Positions 11,201-22,723 of a stretch of DNA of 64,000 nt are shown piece after piece. Every line of letters starts with the position of its first letter. Within the stretch, counting starts at the first letter, position 1. This DNA comes from Dactylis glomerata (lineage: Eukaryota > Streptophyta > Magnoliopsida > Poales > Poaceae): positions 2,276,500-2,340,499 of the forward strand of contig QXEO01000817.1 of assembly GCA_007115705.1 (NCBI GenBank). The letters are read 5' to 3'. The translations under genes and the position numbers were made by a program. A model generated the notes under the pieces. The model did not search any database. It saw only the letters and a list, made by a program, of their open reading frames with translations, and was not told the origin of the DNA.

Positions 11201-11500
11201 GGCTGGCCCCTGGCTCCCCTCTGTCCTTGCTTTGGACTCCATCTCGTGTCGGGAAAAATAAGAACTTCGGCTTTTATTTCGTCCAATTCTGAGAATATTT
11301 CCTGTGTAGCTTTTCTGAAACACAAAACAGCAAAAAAATAGGGAACTGGCACTGTGGCATCTTGTTAATAGGTTAGTGTCGAAAAATGCATAAAAACGCC
11401 ACGAAGTGTAACAAAACACAAAGAAAATGGTGCATAAACAAGCATGGAGCATAAACAAGCATGGAGCATCAAAAATTATAGATACGTTTGAGACATATCA
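8224..11500 (-). repeat. EA 5' LTR, split by a solo LTR
   Basis: Without the 9284-10921 insertion plus duplication, the LTR is about 1,640 bp, the size of the E1, E4 and E5 LTRs. It starts (minus) TGATATGTCTCAAACGTATC and ends ...CGCCATCA. A TATA box (TATATATT on the minus strand, at about 11106-11113) lies in the conserved CCGCCTATATATTC context. A 17-bp duplication (ATAAACAAGCATGGAGC) sits at about 11432-11466. Confidence 0.85.
9284..10916 (-). mobile_element. Solo LTR inserted in the EA LTR
   Basis: A complete LTR of 1,633 bp (TGATAGTGCG ... CGTAGCA) is flanked by the perfect 5-bp duplication GTAGA at 9279-9283 and 10917-10921. It belongs to the same LTR type as its host, so the region looks like one partly repeated LTR until the duplication is noticed. 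The internal domain was presumably lost by LTR-LTR recombination. Its own 5' terminus is mutated (TGCTACGTC for TGATACGTC). A TATA box is at about 10539-10546. Confidence 0.9.
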
Positions 11501-11561
11501 TGCTTCTAAGTTACAATTGCATTATCTGCTCCTCAACTGACTCTGTATGTTCATTTTTTAG

Positions 11562-12560
11562 GTTTGTCCCTTGTGGGCCAATCAGAAAGAGGAGGCATGG
11601 AAGGAACTTGCCCTGAGGTGGATGGGGAAGAACCCGGCCTTCAACGATGTGAGCTCGTGGAACAAGGCAAACCGCGGCACCAAGGGAACACACAATGCGG
11701 GCAACAGGAACCATGATCACTTCAAGGCAAAGATGGTATTTATTTCCCCTCAAACAACCTGTATTTATTTCCCCTAATGTACCGGCTTAATAATCGTTAC
11801 AACTCTTTGGCGATGCAGTTTCATGAGACCGGCGTGATGCCCACAGACATGCAAGTGTGGCTGGCGATGAGGCTTGCGCCTCCCGACCTTAGCCGGCCTT
11901 AGCCCGCGCTCCCTCTATACTACGGCAACACCGCGGAGGACTTCTCTTCATACTCCGATACTTTGCAGGGTTTCCATCCAGAGGTGGATGACCCCACGGC
12001 GGTTGAGGTTGATGAGACTTCGGTGATCGTGTTGGGGCGTGGCCGACAGCATGGCCGTTACCGCATTCTTAATGCGGTGATCCAGCCTACCATGACCCTC
12101 ACGCGTGTGAAAGCTACCCTCACCGCCGACAGCCCCTCTAACCCGCCACCTCGCAGGACTACTACACATGTCGACGTAAGTTATTCTCTTTTTCATTATC
12201 TTTCCGACATTCATTCCTAAATGGCCAAGTTGACGAGAATTCATGAATTTTGATATTGTAGCCCGAGTTCGAGGCGGCCTACGATGCCTACTATGTGGGA
12301 TATCGGGCAGAACTAGATGCGTGGGAGAAGAAGAGACATGGCTTCAATAAGTACCTCCTAGAATCCACCGCATAAGTTTCAAACCTTTGCAAAAGATGAC
12401 AAGTCTCACTTTTCCCTAGCTACTTTGAACCTTTATCTCTGCATCATCTGACATCCAAACTATCTTACAGGCGGTGAAGAGGTTCCTTAGAGCTGGAGAG
12501 CGAGCGCGGCGCTAGACGAATAGCGGCCACCTGAGCCGAGGCCTAACCCAGTATGCCTAC
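11562..12560 (+). pseudogene. CACTA-encoded Ptta/En/Spm-like protein, exons broken
   Basis: Four exon-like blocks have consensus splice sites: 11562-11735 (after TTTTTTAG, before GTATTT), 11819-12175, 12262-12375 and 12471 onward. The first carries SSWNKANRGTKGTHNAGNRN, the N-K-x-NR...G..H..G signature of plant Transposase_24 proteins. The second carries YGNTAEDFSSYSDTL and GRGRQHGRYRI, typical of the same ORF in grass CACTA elements. A stop follows DLSRP near 11900 and the frame must shift to continue, so it is dead. The fourth exon is cut by E1 and resumes at 20558, ending at a donor after 20598 (CCCG|GTAAGT). Confidence 0.7.
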
Positions 12561-14211
12561 TGATACGTCTCCAACGTATCTATAATTTTTGATGCTCCAT
12601 GCTTGTTTTTACACCATTTGCCTAATGTTTCGTTACACTTTGTGGCACTTTTATGCATTTTCCAGAACTAACCTACGAACAAGTCGCCACAGTGTCAGTT
12701 CTCTATTTTCTGCTATTTTTGTGTTTCAGAAAAGCTACACAGGAAATATTTTCAGAATTGGACGAAACAAAAGCCAAACATCCAGAAATCCACCGAAGCT
12801 TCCAGAGAACCGCAGAGGAGACGGAGTGCGGCCACGAGGGCCCCACACACCAGGGCGGCGCAGCCCAGCCCCTGGCCGCGCCCCCTATGTGTGAGACCAC
12901 CTCGGTCGACTTCTGACGATGCCCCTTCGCCTATAAAGACCCCCCGACGAGAAAAACCTAAGACCCCGATCAATTTTCTAGAACACATCGCGATTCGCCA
13001 CCGCCGTCGACCCGAAGATCGGGAGGGTCTAGAAGCTCTTCCCGGCACCCTGCCGGAGAGGGGAATCGCCATCGGAGGTCTTCTTCATCGCCATGCTTGC
13101 CTCCGGAGCGATGAGTGAGTAGTCTACCTTGGACTATGGGTCCATAGCAGTAGCTAGATGGTTGTCTTCTCCACCATGTGCTTCATGTTTAGATCTCATG
13201 AGCTGCCCTACATGATTGAGATCACCGTTATGTAATTCTACATGTTGTGTTTATTGGGATCCGATGAATATTGGTGTTATGATTGAGTTGCTATACTGAA
13301 ATATATCTTACGTTATCTCTATGTTGTTTATGATCTTGCATGCTCTCCGTTGTTAGTAGCTATCTTGGCCGAGTAGTTGCTAGTAACTCCAAGAGGGGGT
13401 ATTTATGCTCGATAGTTGGGTTCATGCCTCTATTTAATCTGGGGGAGTGACAGAAACCTCTAAGGTTGTAGATATGCTATTGCCACTAGGGAGAAAACAA
13501 CATTCATATGCTCGAGGGCATATGCTTTGTTTACATTACACACTTTGCTTAATGCAATTATCTGTTGTTCGCAACTTAATACTCATGGGGTGTTCGGATG
13601 ATATCTCCATGAGTGGATTATTAGTCATAGATGCAGTTGGATGGCGGTCTATGTATTTTGTTGTAATGCCTAGAGTAAATCGCATAGTGATCTTCTTGAC
13701 ATATCACGTTATCTTTATTCTATCAATTGCCCAACTGTAATTTGTTTACCCAGCATGTGTTATTTATCTTATGGAGAGACACCACTAGTGAACTGTGGAC
13801 CCTGGTCCTATTTCCATCATATTGCTATTACCTGTTTACTTTACTCGCACTGTTTACTTTACTCACATACTTCTACTGTTTTCCAATCGATACGCTCATA
13901 CCCTTTGTTTCAAGCAAACCGGTGAGATTGACAACCTCATCGTAAGTTGGAAACAAAGTACTTGGTTGTGTTGTGTGCAGGTTCCATGTTGCTGCTCGTA
14001 AAGCAAATCTTAGACGAGGCGCCATATAAATTGTCCGGAGCTGTCGCGAAGCTTGCAAGCGTCACCTTCAGTCGTATTGGCTTTTTCTTCTTCGATCGAT
14101 AAACCTTGGTTTCTAACTGAGGGAAAAACTTGCTGCTGTGCTCATCACACCTTCCGCTTGGGGTTCCCAACTGACTGGTTATAATCATCATCAACTACAC
14201 GCCAGCCATCA
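12561..14211 (+). repeat. E1 5' LTR
   Basis: 1,651 bp, TGATACGTCTCC ... CCAGCCATCA. The TATA box TATAAAG is at 12932-12938, followed by the conserved CCCCCCGACG segment. ORFs inside it are copies of the LTR, not genes. Confidence 0.95.
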
Positions 14212-14220
14212 AGTCTCTTA

Positions 14221-14238
14221 TGGCGCCGTTGCCGGGGA
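14221..14238 (+). other. E1 primer binding site (tRNA-Asp)
   Basis: TGGCGCCGTTGCCGGGGA exactly complements the 3' end of plant tRNA-Asp. It lies nine bases after the LTR. Confidence 0.92.
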
Positions 14239-14394
14239 AAAAAAAACTTCTGCAAGGAGAGTTTTTCGCACGCACATCCTTTACTTTGTTTTAGAGTTTT
14301 GCTTTACTTTATTTTTACTTGCATCGTTATATCAAAAACACAAAAAAATTAGTTTACTTTATAGTTGCTTTTATCTACTTGCTTTTAGTTCATC

Positions 14395-14988
14395 ATGTTG
14401 TTCCCTAAGTATGTTTTGGAGGACCTCTCAATAGGTAGTGGTTCAATTATTGGGAAAGATAACATTGAGGAGTTCTTTAGTCACATTAGTATGCATAAAG
14501 AAGTTGAGGAAAAGTCTTTGGTTGAGCTAGATCCTAGTATTGAAGTTGCTTCTGCTTATTTAATTCACATGTTGGAAGCTAGGTTTGCTAGCCTTAATCC
14601 TTTTATGCAACACATGTTCCTTAAGCTTCATGAAATTGAAGATCCTGAAAAGGAAGCTTTTATCTTGAAAACTTTGCGCATAGAATTTAGAGATGTTGTT
14701 ATTGAAGCTAGGAAAGTTCTTAAGCGTTTTAATAAACTCGGTTCACCTATAAAGTTTATTAGTACAAATAATGAAGAAACCGAAATACCTATACCTAGCA
14801 AGCTCTTGGGATTGTATAAAGCTTTCGAAAATAATTTTGACTGGATCTGTCCCAAAAATCTTTTTAGTGATTTGAGTGAACCAAAGCGTGATCACAAAGG
14901 GTCTTCAAAAACTTATGTGGATGAAATACAATGCCTTATTGACAAGACCTCTGCAGTTGATCTTAATGCTCTTTCTAAAAATACTTGA
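14395..14988 (+). CDS. gag: E1 gag-like ORF, MLFPKY type (197 aa)
   Basis: An intact 197-codon frame lies 157 bases after the primer site. It starts MLFPKYVLEDLSIGSGSIIG and is largely helical and charged (NIEEFFSHISMHKEVEEKSL; LNPFMQHMFLKLHEIEDPEK). It shows no zinc knuckle, protease motif or membrane segment. E4 encodes the same protein in broken form, but the ORFs of EA and E2, which sit behind the same LTR type, are unrelated in sequence. By position it should be a particle or RNA-binding protein of a non-autonomous element; this is inference. It ends shortly before the conserved double hairpin. Confidence 0.75.
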   Translation: MLFPKYVLEDLSIGSGSIIGKDNIEEFFSHISMHKEVEEKSLVELDPSIEVASAYLIHMLEARFASLNPFMQHMFLKLHEIEDPEKEAFILKTLRIEFRDVVIEARKVLKRFNKLGSPIKFISTNNEETEIPIPSKLLGLYKAFENNFDWICPKNLFSDLSEPKRDHKGSSKTYVDEIQCLIDKTSAVDLNALSKNT

Positions 14989-15001
14989 TTCGCAATTTTC
15001 T

Positions 15002-15051
15002 GCGCCTAGCTCAAAGGCGTTAAAGAAAAGTACTCTTGGGAGATAACCCAG
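15002..15051 (+). promoter_or_regulatory. Conserved double hairpin downstream of gag (E1)
   Basis: CGCCT-AGCTCAA-AGGCG, then TTGGG-AGATAA-CCCAG; the last pair is U-G, which keeps the stem. It begins 13 nt after the gag stop. Confidence 0.6.
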
Positions 15052-15646
15052 TGTTTTCTTTTCAGTACTTTTTCTTTTATTTGAGTCTTGGAAGTCATTA
15101 CTACTGTAATAACCTCTCCTTATCATTTTTATTTTATTGTTGTGCCAAGAGAAGCCTCTAATTTGAGTGAGGTAAAGATTTGGGGATGTTGCTGTCCTGA
15201 AACTGTTTTTGGTACTGCACCGTAAAAATTCGTGAAAATTCTCTGTATATCTTTTGGACCTGCGATTTCTTGTGCATATGCCCCAGGTTATATCCAAACT
15301 TTCGTTAGCTGAACACTTTTTGATTTGAGCAACAGAAAACCCCTTTAAAAATCGGCCTTTATCAGCTGTTCTGTTTTGACAGATTTCTGCCACTATTCAT
15401 TTTTGCCGCTTTATCGCTTTCTTTTCGAGTTCTTTTGATCACGAAACTTTTGGGGAAGTTGCTACAGTAGTATATAATTTATATGTGGTGGTTTTGGGTT
15501 GAAACCTGAAGCAAAAGAGGTTGATTATATGTTATGCTTACACTAATGTTGCTAATAGATTTGTGTTTAGTTTTGTATGAAGGAAGTTTTCAAGTGTAGG
15601 GATTGGAGAATGATGAGATGAGTTGAAGAATGGACAAAAGCTCAAG

Positions 15647-15727
15647 CTTGGGGATGCCCATGCATCACCCCAAGAAATATCCAAGAAGTACAAGTGTCAA
15701 AGCTTGGGGATGCCCCCGAGGCACCCC
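15647..15727 (+). promoter_or_regulatory. Internal polypurine-like hairpin pair of E1
   Basis: Hairpin one is CTTGGGGATG...CATCACCCCAAG (15647-15674). Hairpin two is GGGGATGCC-CCCGA-GGCACCCC (15706-15727) with one bulged A. Each contains the AAGCTTGGGGATGC motif of the true polypurine tract at 18884-18898. Confidence 0.55.
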
Positions 15728-17379
15728 TTTTTCATCGGCAAAAATCAGGTCACCTTTCAAGACACTATATTTTTATTGCTTCATGCACTATGCGTTTTTC
15801 TTGGAGCGTCAGTTGTATTAGTTTTCATTATTAGTTTTGTTTTGTTTGCTGCAATAAATGGTTGGACCCTAACAAATTTCTTTTGGAGAAGTTGCCTTGC
15901 TTTTCATTTGCCAAGAACACTCTAGTTTTCACTCTTATCAAAAACCGAGTGTTCTTCTTTTTCTGCTACTGCTTTTGGTTTTCATTTTCGCCTTGATTTG
16001 CGTTCAGATCTTATAATTATTTATCAAGGTGTATTTTTGCCTCTGGACCATGTTGGTTTTCCTCAAAAGAGTTGGATTAAAAAAGTTTGAATGGTGTTGG
16101 AAAAGAGAAAAAGCTTTATGCAAAAAAAGTGGTACAATCCCTCGCAGAAAAAAAAGTGGTACAAGAAGAAGCTTGTATAGAATGCGGCTTAGGCTTTTTC
16201 TTGTCATGCTTGATGTCTTTTTGATAGTATGCTTAGTGGTTTTGCTGTAGCATGACTTGTCTCAAATAACTGAGATTGCTTAATGAGCCTTTGAAAAAAA
16301 TCATGCGTTGTTTTAATTATTTGGAAGCATTATTTTGGTTTTCTCATTGATGCTTTATTTGGGTTGACTTGGCGCATGCTCACACATGTTAGACTCTTAC
16401 AAAGTTGCCAATAGCCTCTATGATCATTTAGTTTTTGACTTTTGATGCCATCTTATGCTTCTTTTAATGTTGCTTTGTCGCTTTGCATGATTATGGCCAT
16501 TATTGCTCTCTTAGTTGGTCGCTCCCAGTCTTTTGCTAGCCCTCGCCTTGTACTGAGTATGAGCTCTACTCGTGCATCCAACTCCTAAAAACCAAGTTTG
16601 CCAAAGTGTCCACCATACATACCTATTAGCAATTTGCTATTCTAAGTAAATTTGACTTGCTTTTATTTTATCTTCAAATTAAACTCTTACCAGTGTTATG
16701 CAAAAATTGGTCAGTAAAGCTCTCACAAATCGGAAGGCACACTTTACTTTTTCTTGTTCTTAAAAATTTGACATTGTGGTCTCTTATGTTGAGTTGTTAT
16801 GCTTGCAAGTTGTAAGTTGGATACTAGCCCAGCCATGCCGTCATGGGGCAAGCTTTCAACATTGCACTTCTTATTTGAGTTGATATCGTGATCTTTTGTT
16901 TATGGATGCCCACGGTGTGAAATGAATTGGAAATCTTGCGGGGATCATGGAGTTTGTATATGTGTTAGGGAAACGCCTGGGTCGCCAATCTAAGCCATGC
17001 ATAATTCATGGTGGAAATTTGCAGCATACCCATAGTGGACATTCGACGACGTATCTCAAAATAAAAAGCTAAACAAATGGTAAATAAAAGAGATATCGAG
17101 GTGTTCATTGTCTGCTTGTCCTGTCATTTTGATGTGGGCTTGTTCCATGTCATCGGGCACGGAGGTACCCCGTTGGCGGTTCTCGATGATACATATATAC
17201 TTACAATGACAAGAGCCTTGCTTGGGACTCTAAGTAAAGTAGCCTGAGGTTTGGGTACTCGTATTCATGGGACACGAGGTTTTCGACTTATGATTTGTCA
17301 AGCATATGCATCATAATTGTTCTCGCATTAACTTTAACCATTCAAGATGCTTATGATGGGGGCAATGAGAGTTCAAAGC

Positions 17380-18328
17380 TTAATGAATTGAACCAAACTA
17401 CGGAAACTGTGGTTGAGCTTGCCTGTCATCAACGAAGGATGTTTGTGAAGTTGGTGGAAGAAAGCAAACCAATGAATGCAGCTAGTAACCCCGAAAGGCG
17501 AGCCCATGTCTTTTGAGAAACTGACACAACCTGTTGACTTATCTTATACTAAGGGTCCGTCCCAGCCAACAAGGGATTTCTCATAATTTTAGGATGAAAC
17601 AACATCATATCTTAGCTTGATTATGAGAGAGATTTAAGTGAAAGAACCCGGTTTCAGAGCGTGGAAACGGAAAAGAATGAGGTGAAAGGGCCGACCCATG
17701 CGGCCCACTTAGAATGTGCTTTGACTTCCCCAGGTTGTACAATAGCACTATTTTATGGACCCAAGTTCGAAAGGATTAGGATGCCCCATTCTTTTCGATT
17801 CAACTGATCCTTTTTGTTTTTTGCCATGTGATGGGTGACCCAATTTCACCATATTTGTTTCTTTTGTGCGTAGAGGGGCATTGTTGAGAAGTTAGAACAT
17901 GGGCTTTATTGATCGTGGTATTCGTGTCTGTACAAGATCTACGTGGCTAACAAGCGCGCGACGTGGATGGCACCGCAGGATTGGGGGTCTTCTTCTATAG
18001 ATATGATGGGCGACTTTCTCCCGCAAGAGGGCGCTTCTTATTAGTGGAATCCGGGAAAATATAGGAAGCAGGAAGGTGAGCCATAAGCACTCTCAGGTAA
18101 CATTTTCTAAAATTCGACGTGCACTAGCCGTTTCCAGTCTAGTAAGAGTTCTCTTAACGCCCTTGTGGTTAGTAGATTCCCGCGGATGGTAGGTCATGTG
18201 TGCCACTTACCGCTTCATCCCAATGCCTTTATTATTATTATTAGACAAGGAATCGTGGCAGAGCTTTTGCAGGTGGTTTTCTCGGAGAATCTGACTCTGT
18301 TTTTATGCGCCAGAAATTAGTGAATCGG
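17380..18328 (+). other. ~950-bp block present in E1 but absent from E2
   Basis: E1 and E2 align closely up to ATGAGAGTTCAAAGC (17379) and again from GGTAAGTACCATAATTTTTG (18329). In E2 these points are joined directly (28676-28680). The extra block is less AT-rich than its surroundings and has no long ORF beyond the end of a 73-codon frame. It contains GC-rich stretches such as GGGCCGACCCATGCGGCCC. It is either an insertion in E1, possibly foreign such as organellar DNA, or ancestral sequence deleted from E2. No terminal repeats or target duplications are visible at its edges. Confidence 0.6.
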
Positions 18329-18883
18329 GGTAAGTACCATAATTTTTGAAGGTCTATAAAACTTGCAAACACTATTTCCCTCCGCGAAGGGCCTTTCTTT
18401 TACTTTTATGTTGAGTCACCACCTTCTATCTTTATGCACCATTAATAGAGCATAGTTGTCATTCTTAGTATAATGTGCATTGTCCCAAAGTTTTCATTGA
18501 TTGATTCATATTATTGGTTTCACTTGTTCTCAAATTATTTGTATCTAGTCGCCCTCTTAAACTTGAAGATGTCCTATGCATTTATGTTTTGCTCTCCATG
18601 AAGGACAAGCTGAAAACCATTTGTATGTTTTTCCTTATGATTTGAACACACGTTTGACTTTCATTGTTTCATTTTCATGATCTTTTGTTTTTGTTCATTT
18701 GCATCTTTATAACATGGTTGCTATGTTTTTATTGTCAAGATTATATCTTTCATGCCCATGTTATAAGTTCTTTTGATCCCAGCTCACAATGCTTACATAT
18801 ATGATCAAGATTGTGTAGGTGCATGTCACCTCAAAAATTATTTCTTTTGTTATCACTTACCTACTCGAGGATGAGCAGGAGTT

Positions 18884-18898
18884 AAGCTTGGGGATGCT
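18884..18898 (+). other. E1 polypurine tract
   Basis: AAGCTTGGGGATGCT lies directly before the 3' LTR, the position used to prime plus-strand DNA synthesis. Confidence 0.75.
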
Positions 18899-20552
18899 TG
18901 ATACGTCTCCAACGTATCTATAATTTTTGATGCTCCATGCATGTTTTTACACCATTTGCCTAATGTTTCGTTACACTTCGTAGCACTTTTATGCATTTTC
19001 TGAAACTAACCTACTAACAAGTTGCCACAGTGTCAGTTCCCTGTTTTCTGCTATTTTTGTGTTTCAGAAAAGCTACACAGGAAATATTCTCGGAATTGGA
19101 CGAAACAAAAGACAAACATCCAGAAATCCACTGAAGCTTCCAGAGAACCGAAGAGGAGATGGAGTGGGGCCATGAGGGCCCCACACACCAGGGCGGCGCA
19201 GCCCAGCCCCTGGCCGCACCCCCTATGTGTGAGACCACCTCGGTCCACTTCTGACGATGCCCCTTCGCCTATAAAGACCCCCCGACGGGAAAAACCTAAG
19301 ACCCCGATCAATTTTCCAGAACACATCGCGATCCACCGCCGCCGTCGACCCGAAGATCGGGAGGGTCCAAAAGCTCTTCCCGGCACCCTGCCGGAGAGGG
19401 GAATCGCCACCGGAGGTCTTCTTCATTTCCATGCTTGCCTCTGGAGCGATGAGTGAGTAGTCTACCTTGGACTATGGGTCCATAGCAGTAGCTAGATGGT
19501 TGTCTTCTCCACCATGTGCTTCATGTTTAGATCTCATGAGCTGCCCTACATGATTGAGATCACCGTTATGTAATTCTACATGTTGTGTTTGTTGGGATTC
19601 GATGAATATTGGTGTTATGATTGAGTTCCTATACTGAAATATATCTTATGTTATCTCTATGTTGTTTATGATCTTGCATGCTCTCCGTTGTTAGTAGCTA
19701 TCTTGGCCGAGTAGTTGCTAGTAACTCCAAGAGGGGATATTTATGCTCGATAGTTGGGTTTATGCCTCTATTTAATCTGGGGGAGTGACAGAAACCTCTA
19801 AGGTTGTAGATGTGTTGTTGCCACTAGGGAGAAAACAACATTCATATGCTCGAGGGCATATGCTTTGTTTACATTACACACTTTGCTTAATGAAATTATC
19901 TGTTGTTCGCAACCTAATACTCATGGGGTGTTCGGATGATATCTCTGTGAGTGGATTATTAGTCATAGATGCAGTTGGATGGCGGTCTATGTATTTTGTT
20001 GTAATGCCCAGAGTAAATCGCATAGTGATCTTCTTGACATATCACGTTATCTTTATTCTATCAATTGCCCAACTGTAATTTGTTTACCCAGCATGTGTTA
20101 TTTATCTTATGGAGAGACACCACTAGTGAACTATGGACCCCGGTCCTATTTCCATCATATTGCTATTACCTGTTTACTTTACTCGCACTATTTACTTTAC
20201 TCGCATACTTCTACTATTTTCCACTCGATACGCTCATACCCTTTGTTTCAAGCAAACCGGTGAGATTGACAACCTCATCGTAAGTTAGGAACAAAGTACT
20301 TGGTTGTGTTGTGTGCAGGTTCCACGTTGCTGCTCGCAAAGCAAAGCTTGGACGAGGCGCCATATAAATTGTCCGGAGCTGTCGCGAAGCTTGCAAGCAT
20401 CACCTTCAGTCGTATTGGCTTTTTCTTCTTCGATCGATAAACCTTGGTTTCTAACTGAGAGAAAAACTTGCTGATGTGCTCATCACACCTTCCGCTTGGG
20501 GTTCCCAACTGACTGGTTATAATCATCATCATCAACTACACACCAGCCATCA
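18899..20552 (+). repeat. E1 3' LTR
   Basis: 1,654 bp, TGATACGTCTCC ... CCAGCCATCA. TATA box TATAAAG at 19270-19276. Followed by target duplication CCTAC. Confidence 0.95.
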
Positions 20553-21145
20553 CCTACACAAGGAAGCCTTCACTGCCCAGTACTATGCACAGACCCCGGT
20601 AAGTTCTTCTCCAACATGCATACTTGCTCCTTCTCTATGCCAAGATACTATGTGTGCGATGTATGTGATACTATGCATGTGAGTGTGGTGTATATGATAA
20701 CATGATGCACAGTTTTATTATATTTGAATTACTGCTAAATTACCCGCTAAATAACCTGCTAAATTGTGCTGGAAATGAAAAATCAAAAAAATACGCCAGG
20801 AACTATGCCGACGACAATGCCGTCGGGTTTGGCCTGCCAAAATGACCAAATGGCAGGGCCTAACCCAACGGCATTGCCGTCGGCATAGGGTCCTGCAAAA
20901 AAAATCCCAAAAATTGTACCGTCTTGCTGCCTCGCTGGGCGAGGCTAAGCCGATGGCATTGTCGTCGGCGTAGCTATTGCACGCCGTTAGATGGCGGTGG
21001 GTCCTGCCAAGGCTGACCTGACGGTATTGTCCACCCGATGGCGTGATGACGGCCGTCGGCGCGGCATCTGACCCAACGGCTAGGGCTGACCCGATGGCCA
21101 CGAGCCCTAGCCCGACACCTGAGTACGCCGATGGGGCTACACCGA
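20553..21145 (+). repeat. CACTA exon end and subterminal repeats
   Basis: The piece resumes the E1-interrupted exon (KEAFTAQYYAQTP, ending 20598). After an AT-rich stretch it enters subterminal repeats: GCCGACGACAATGCCGTCGG near 20809, CGGCATTGCCGTCGGCATAG near 20869, and further CCGATGGC/GCCGTCGG units to 21140. Such arrays bind the CACTA transposase. E3 is inserted within this array. Confidence 0.75.
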
Positions 21146-22565
21146 TGATACGTCTCAAACGTATCTATAATTTTTGATGCTCCATGCTTGTTTTAAACCA
21201 ATTGCTTTGTGTTTTGTTTACACTTCGTGGCATTTTTATGCATTTTCTGGAACTAACCTATTAACAAGATTCCATAGTGTCAGTTCCTATTTTCTACTGT
21301 TTTTGTGTTTCAGAAAAGTTACACGGGAAATATTCTCGGAATTGGACGAAACAAAGCCCAAAGTTCCTATATTTCTCGACACGAGATGGAGTCCAAAGGA
21401 GACTCGGAAGGGAGCCAGGGGCTGGCCACACCATAGGGAGGCGCGAGTCCACCCCTGGTCGTGGAACCAGGTGGTGTGGGCCACCCGGGTGCCCTCTGAC
21501 ATCGCCCCTCCGCCTATATAAAGCCTCCGACGCGAAAACCCTAATCAATTAGCGTTTTCCCAGATAAAGTTCTGTAGCGCCGCCACCGTCGAAGACCAAT
21601 TTCGGGGGACAGAAGTCTCTGTTCTGGCACCCTGCCAAGACGGGGAATTGCCCCCGGAGCCATCTCCATCGACTCCACTGCCATCTCCATCGACTTCACC
21701 GCCATCTCCATCGACGTTGCTGTCTCCCATGATGAGGAGGGAGTAGTTCTCCCCCGGGGCTGAGGGCTCTACCGGTAGCTATGTTGTTCACCTCTCTCTC
21801 CCATGATGTGATCTATATGTGATCATGAGCTTTGTATCTAGTTGAATTGGTAGATGTTGTTCTTCATATATTATGCTACTCCAGTGCTTTATTGTTGTAA
21901 TCTCTGGAGACACCTTGTACCATGATGTGAAGGTGACAGTGTGCGCATTATGTGTGTCTCTTTGGCTAATGTCTCTATGAATTGTTGGTGTTTGTTGGAA
22001 CCATCTAGTGCGCTTAAGGTGATAGTGTGGGGCAATCTAGTTTGGGGAAATGCGAACTTTGAGGAGTGCTTCGTAGGCCTACACATGATTAGTGTTCGTT
22101 ATCCATCGGAGAATAGTTTAGAATAGCATAGTGAAGATAGATATTTATATGTTCAATTATGTTATCTTTGTTGAGAGTGTCCACTAGTGAAAGTATGATC
22201 CTAGGCCTTGTTTCTAAGCATTGAAACACCGTTTACATTCAGTTCTGTTACATGTTTGCTCGCAGCGATATTTATTTCAGATTGCATTTACTACTTATAA
22301 TCATCCATAGTACTTGTATTTCACTATCTCTTCACTGAATTAGTGCACCTATACATCTAAAAAGTGTATTGGGTGTGTTGGGGACACAAGAGACTTCTTG
22401 TATCTTAATTGCAGGGTTGCTTGAGAGGGATGCCTTTGACCTCTTCCTCCCTGAGTTCGATAAACCTTGGGTGATCAACTTAAGGGAAACTTGCTGCTGT
22501 TCTACAAAACTCTGCAGTTGGAGGCCCAACACTATCTACAAGAATAGAAGCGTTCGTAGACATCA
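21146..22565 (+). repeat. E3 5' LTR
   Basis: 1,420 bp, TGATACGTCTCAAACG ... GTAGACATCA. TATA box TATATAAAG at 21515-21523. Confidence 0.92.
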
Positions 22566-22575
22566 AGCTCTTTTC

Positions 22576-22593
22576 TGGCACCGTTGCCGGGGA
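22576..22593 (+). other. E3 primer binding site (tRNA-Asp)
   Basis: TGGCACCGTTGCCGGGGA; one difference from the tRNA-Asp complement. Confidence 0.85.
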
Positions 22594-22723
22594 GGTAAGG
22601 TAAAAGGTACTCACATCCATCTTCTAGTACTGTTGCTGGTGTGTGGGTACTCGAAGTTATTTCCTTTAGATTCTGCAATTATATCTTTTTGTTTCTTGTT
22701 TTTATTTTCACTAGTTAGGCTTA

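Larger units (their letters stand above)
2501..11500 (-). mobile_element. Element EA: Sabrina-like Gypsy retrotransposon, 3' LTR missing
   Basis: Read on the minus strand, it has a 5' LTR at 11500-8224, a tRNA-Asp primer site at 8212-8195, a broken gag at 8033-7313, then a long 3' non-coding region. That region ends at about 2501 with no polypurine tract or 3' LTR, so the left end was deleted. Two later insertions interrupt it: an inverted-repeat transposon (2921-6141) and a solo LTR (9284-10916). There is no protease, reverse transcriptase or integrase, so it was non-autonomous. The LTR outer end (AGACATATCA, 11500) abuts CACTA sequence; a matching target duplication cannot be tested because the other end is lost. 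Confidence 0.8.
12561..20552 (+). mobile_element. Element E1: complete non-autonomous Sabrina-like retrotransposon
   Basis: Two LTRs (12561-14211, 18899-20552), tRNA-Asp primer site, one gag-like ORF (14395-14988), a long 3' non-coding region and a polypurine tract make a complete 7,992-bp element. Perfect target duplications CCTAC lie at 12556-12560 and 20553-20557. The target was an exon of the CACTA transposon, which can be rejoined across the site. The LTRs differ at roughly one base in twenty in the parts compared by eye, mostly transitions, so it is older than E2. No protease, reverse transcriptase or integrase is present. Confidence 0.95.

Noticed and set aside
13920..13990. Possible mini-intron in the LTRs (GTAAGTTGG...TGTGTGCAG)
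   Set aside because: The span is only about 35-45 nt, below functional plant intron length, and no frame needs it.
15623..15925. Conserved small ORF (MDKSSSLG.../MKNGQKLK...) present in most elements near the hairpin pair
   Set aside because: The reading frame and start vary between copies while the nucleotides are conserved, as expected for a conserved RNA or DNA element rather than a peptide.
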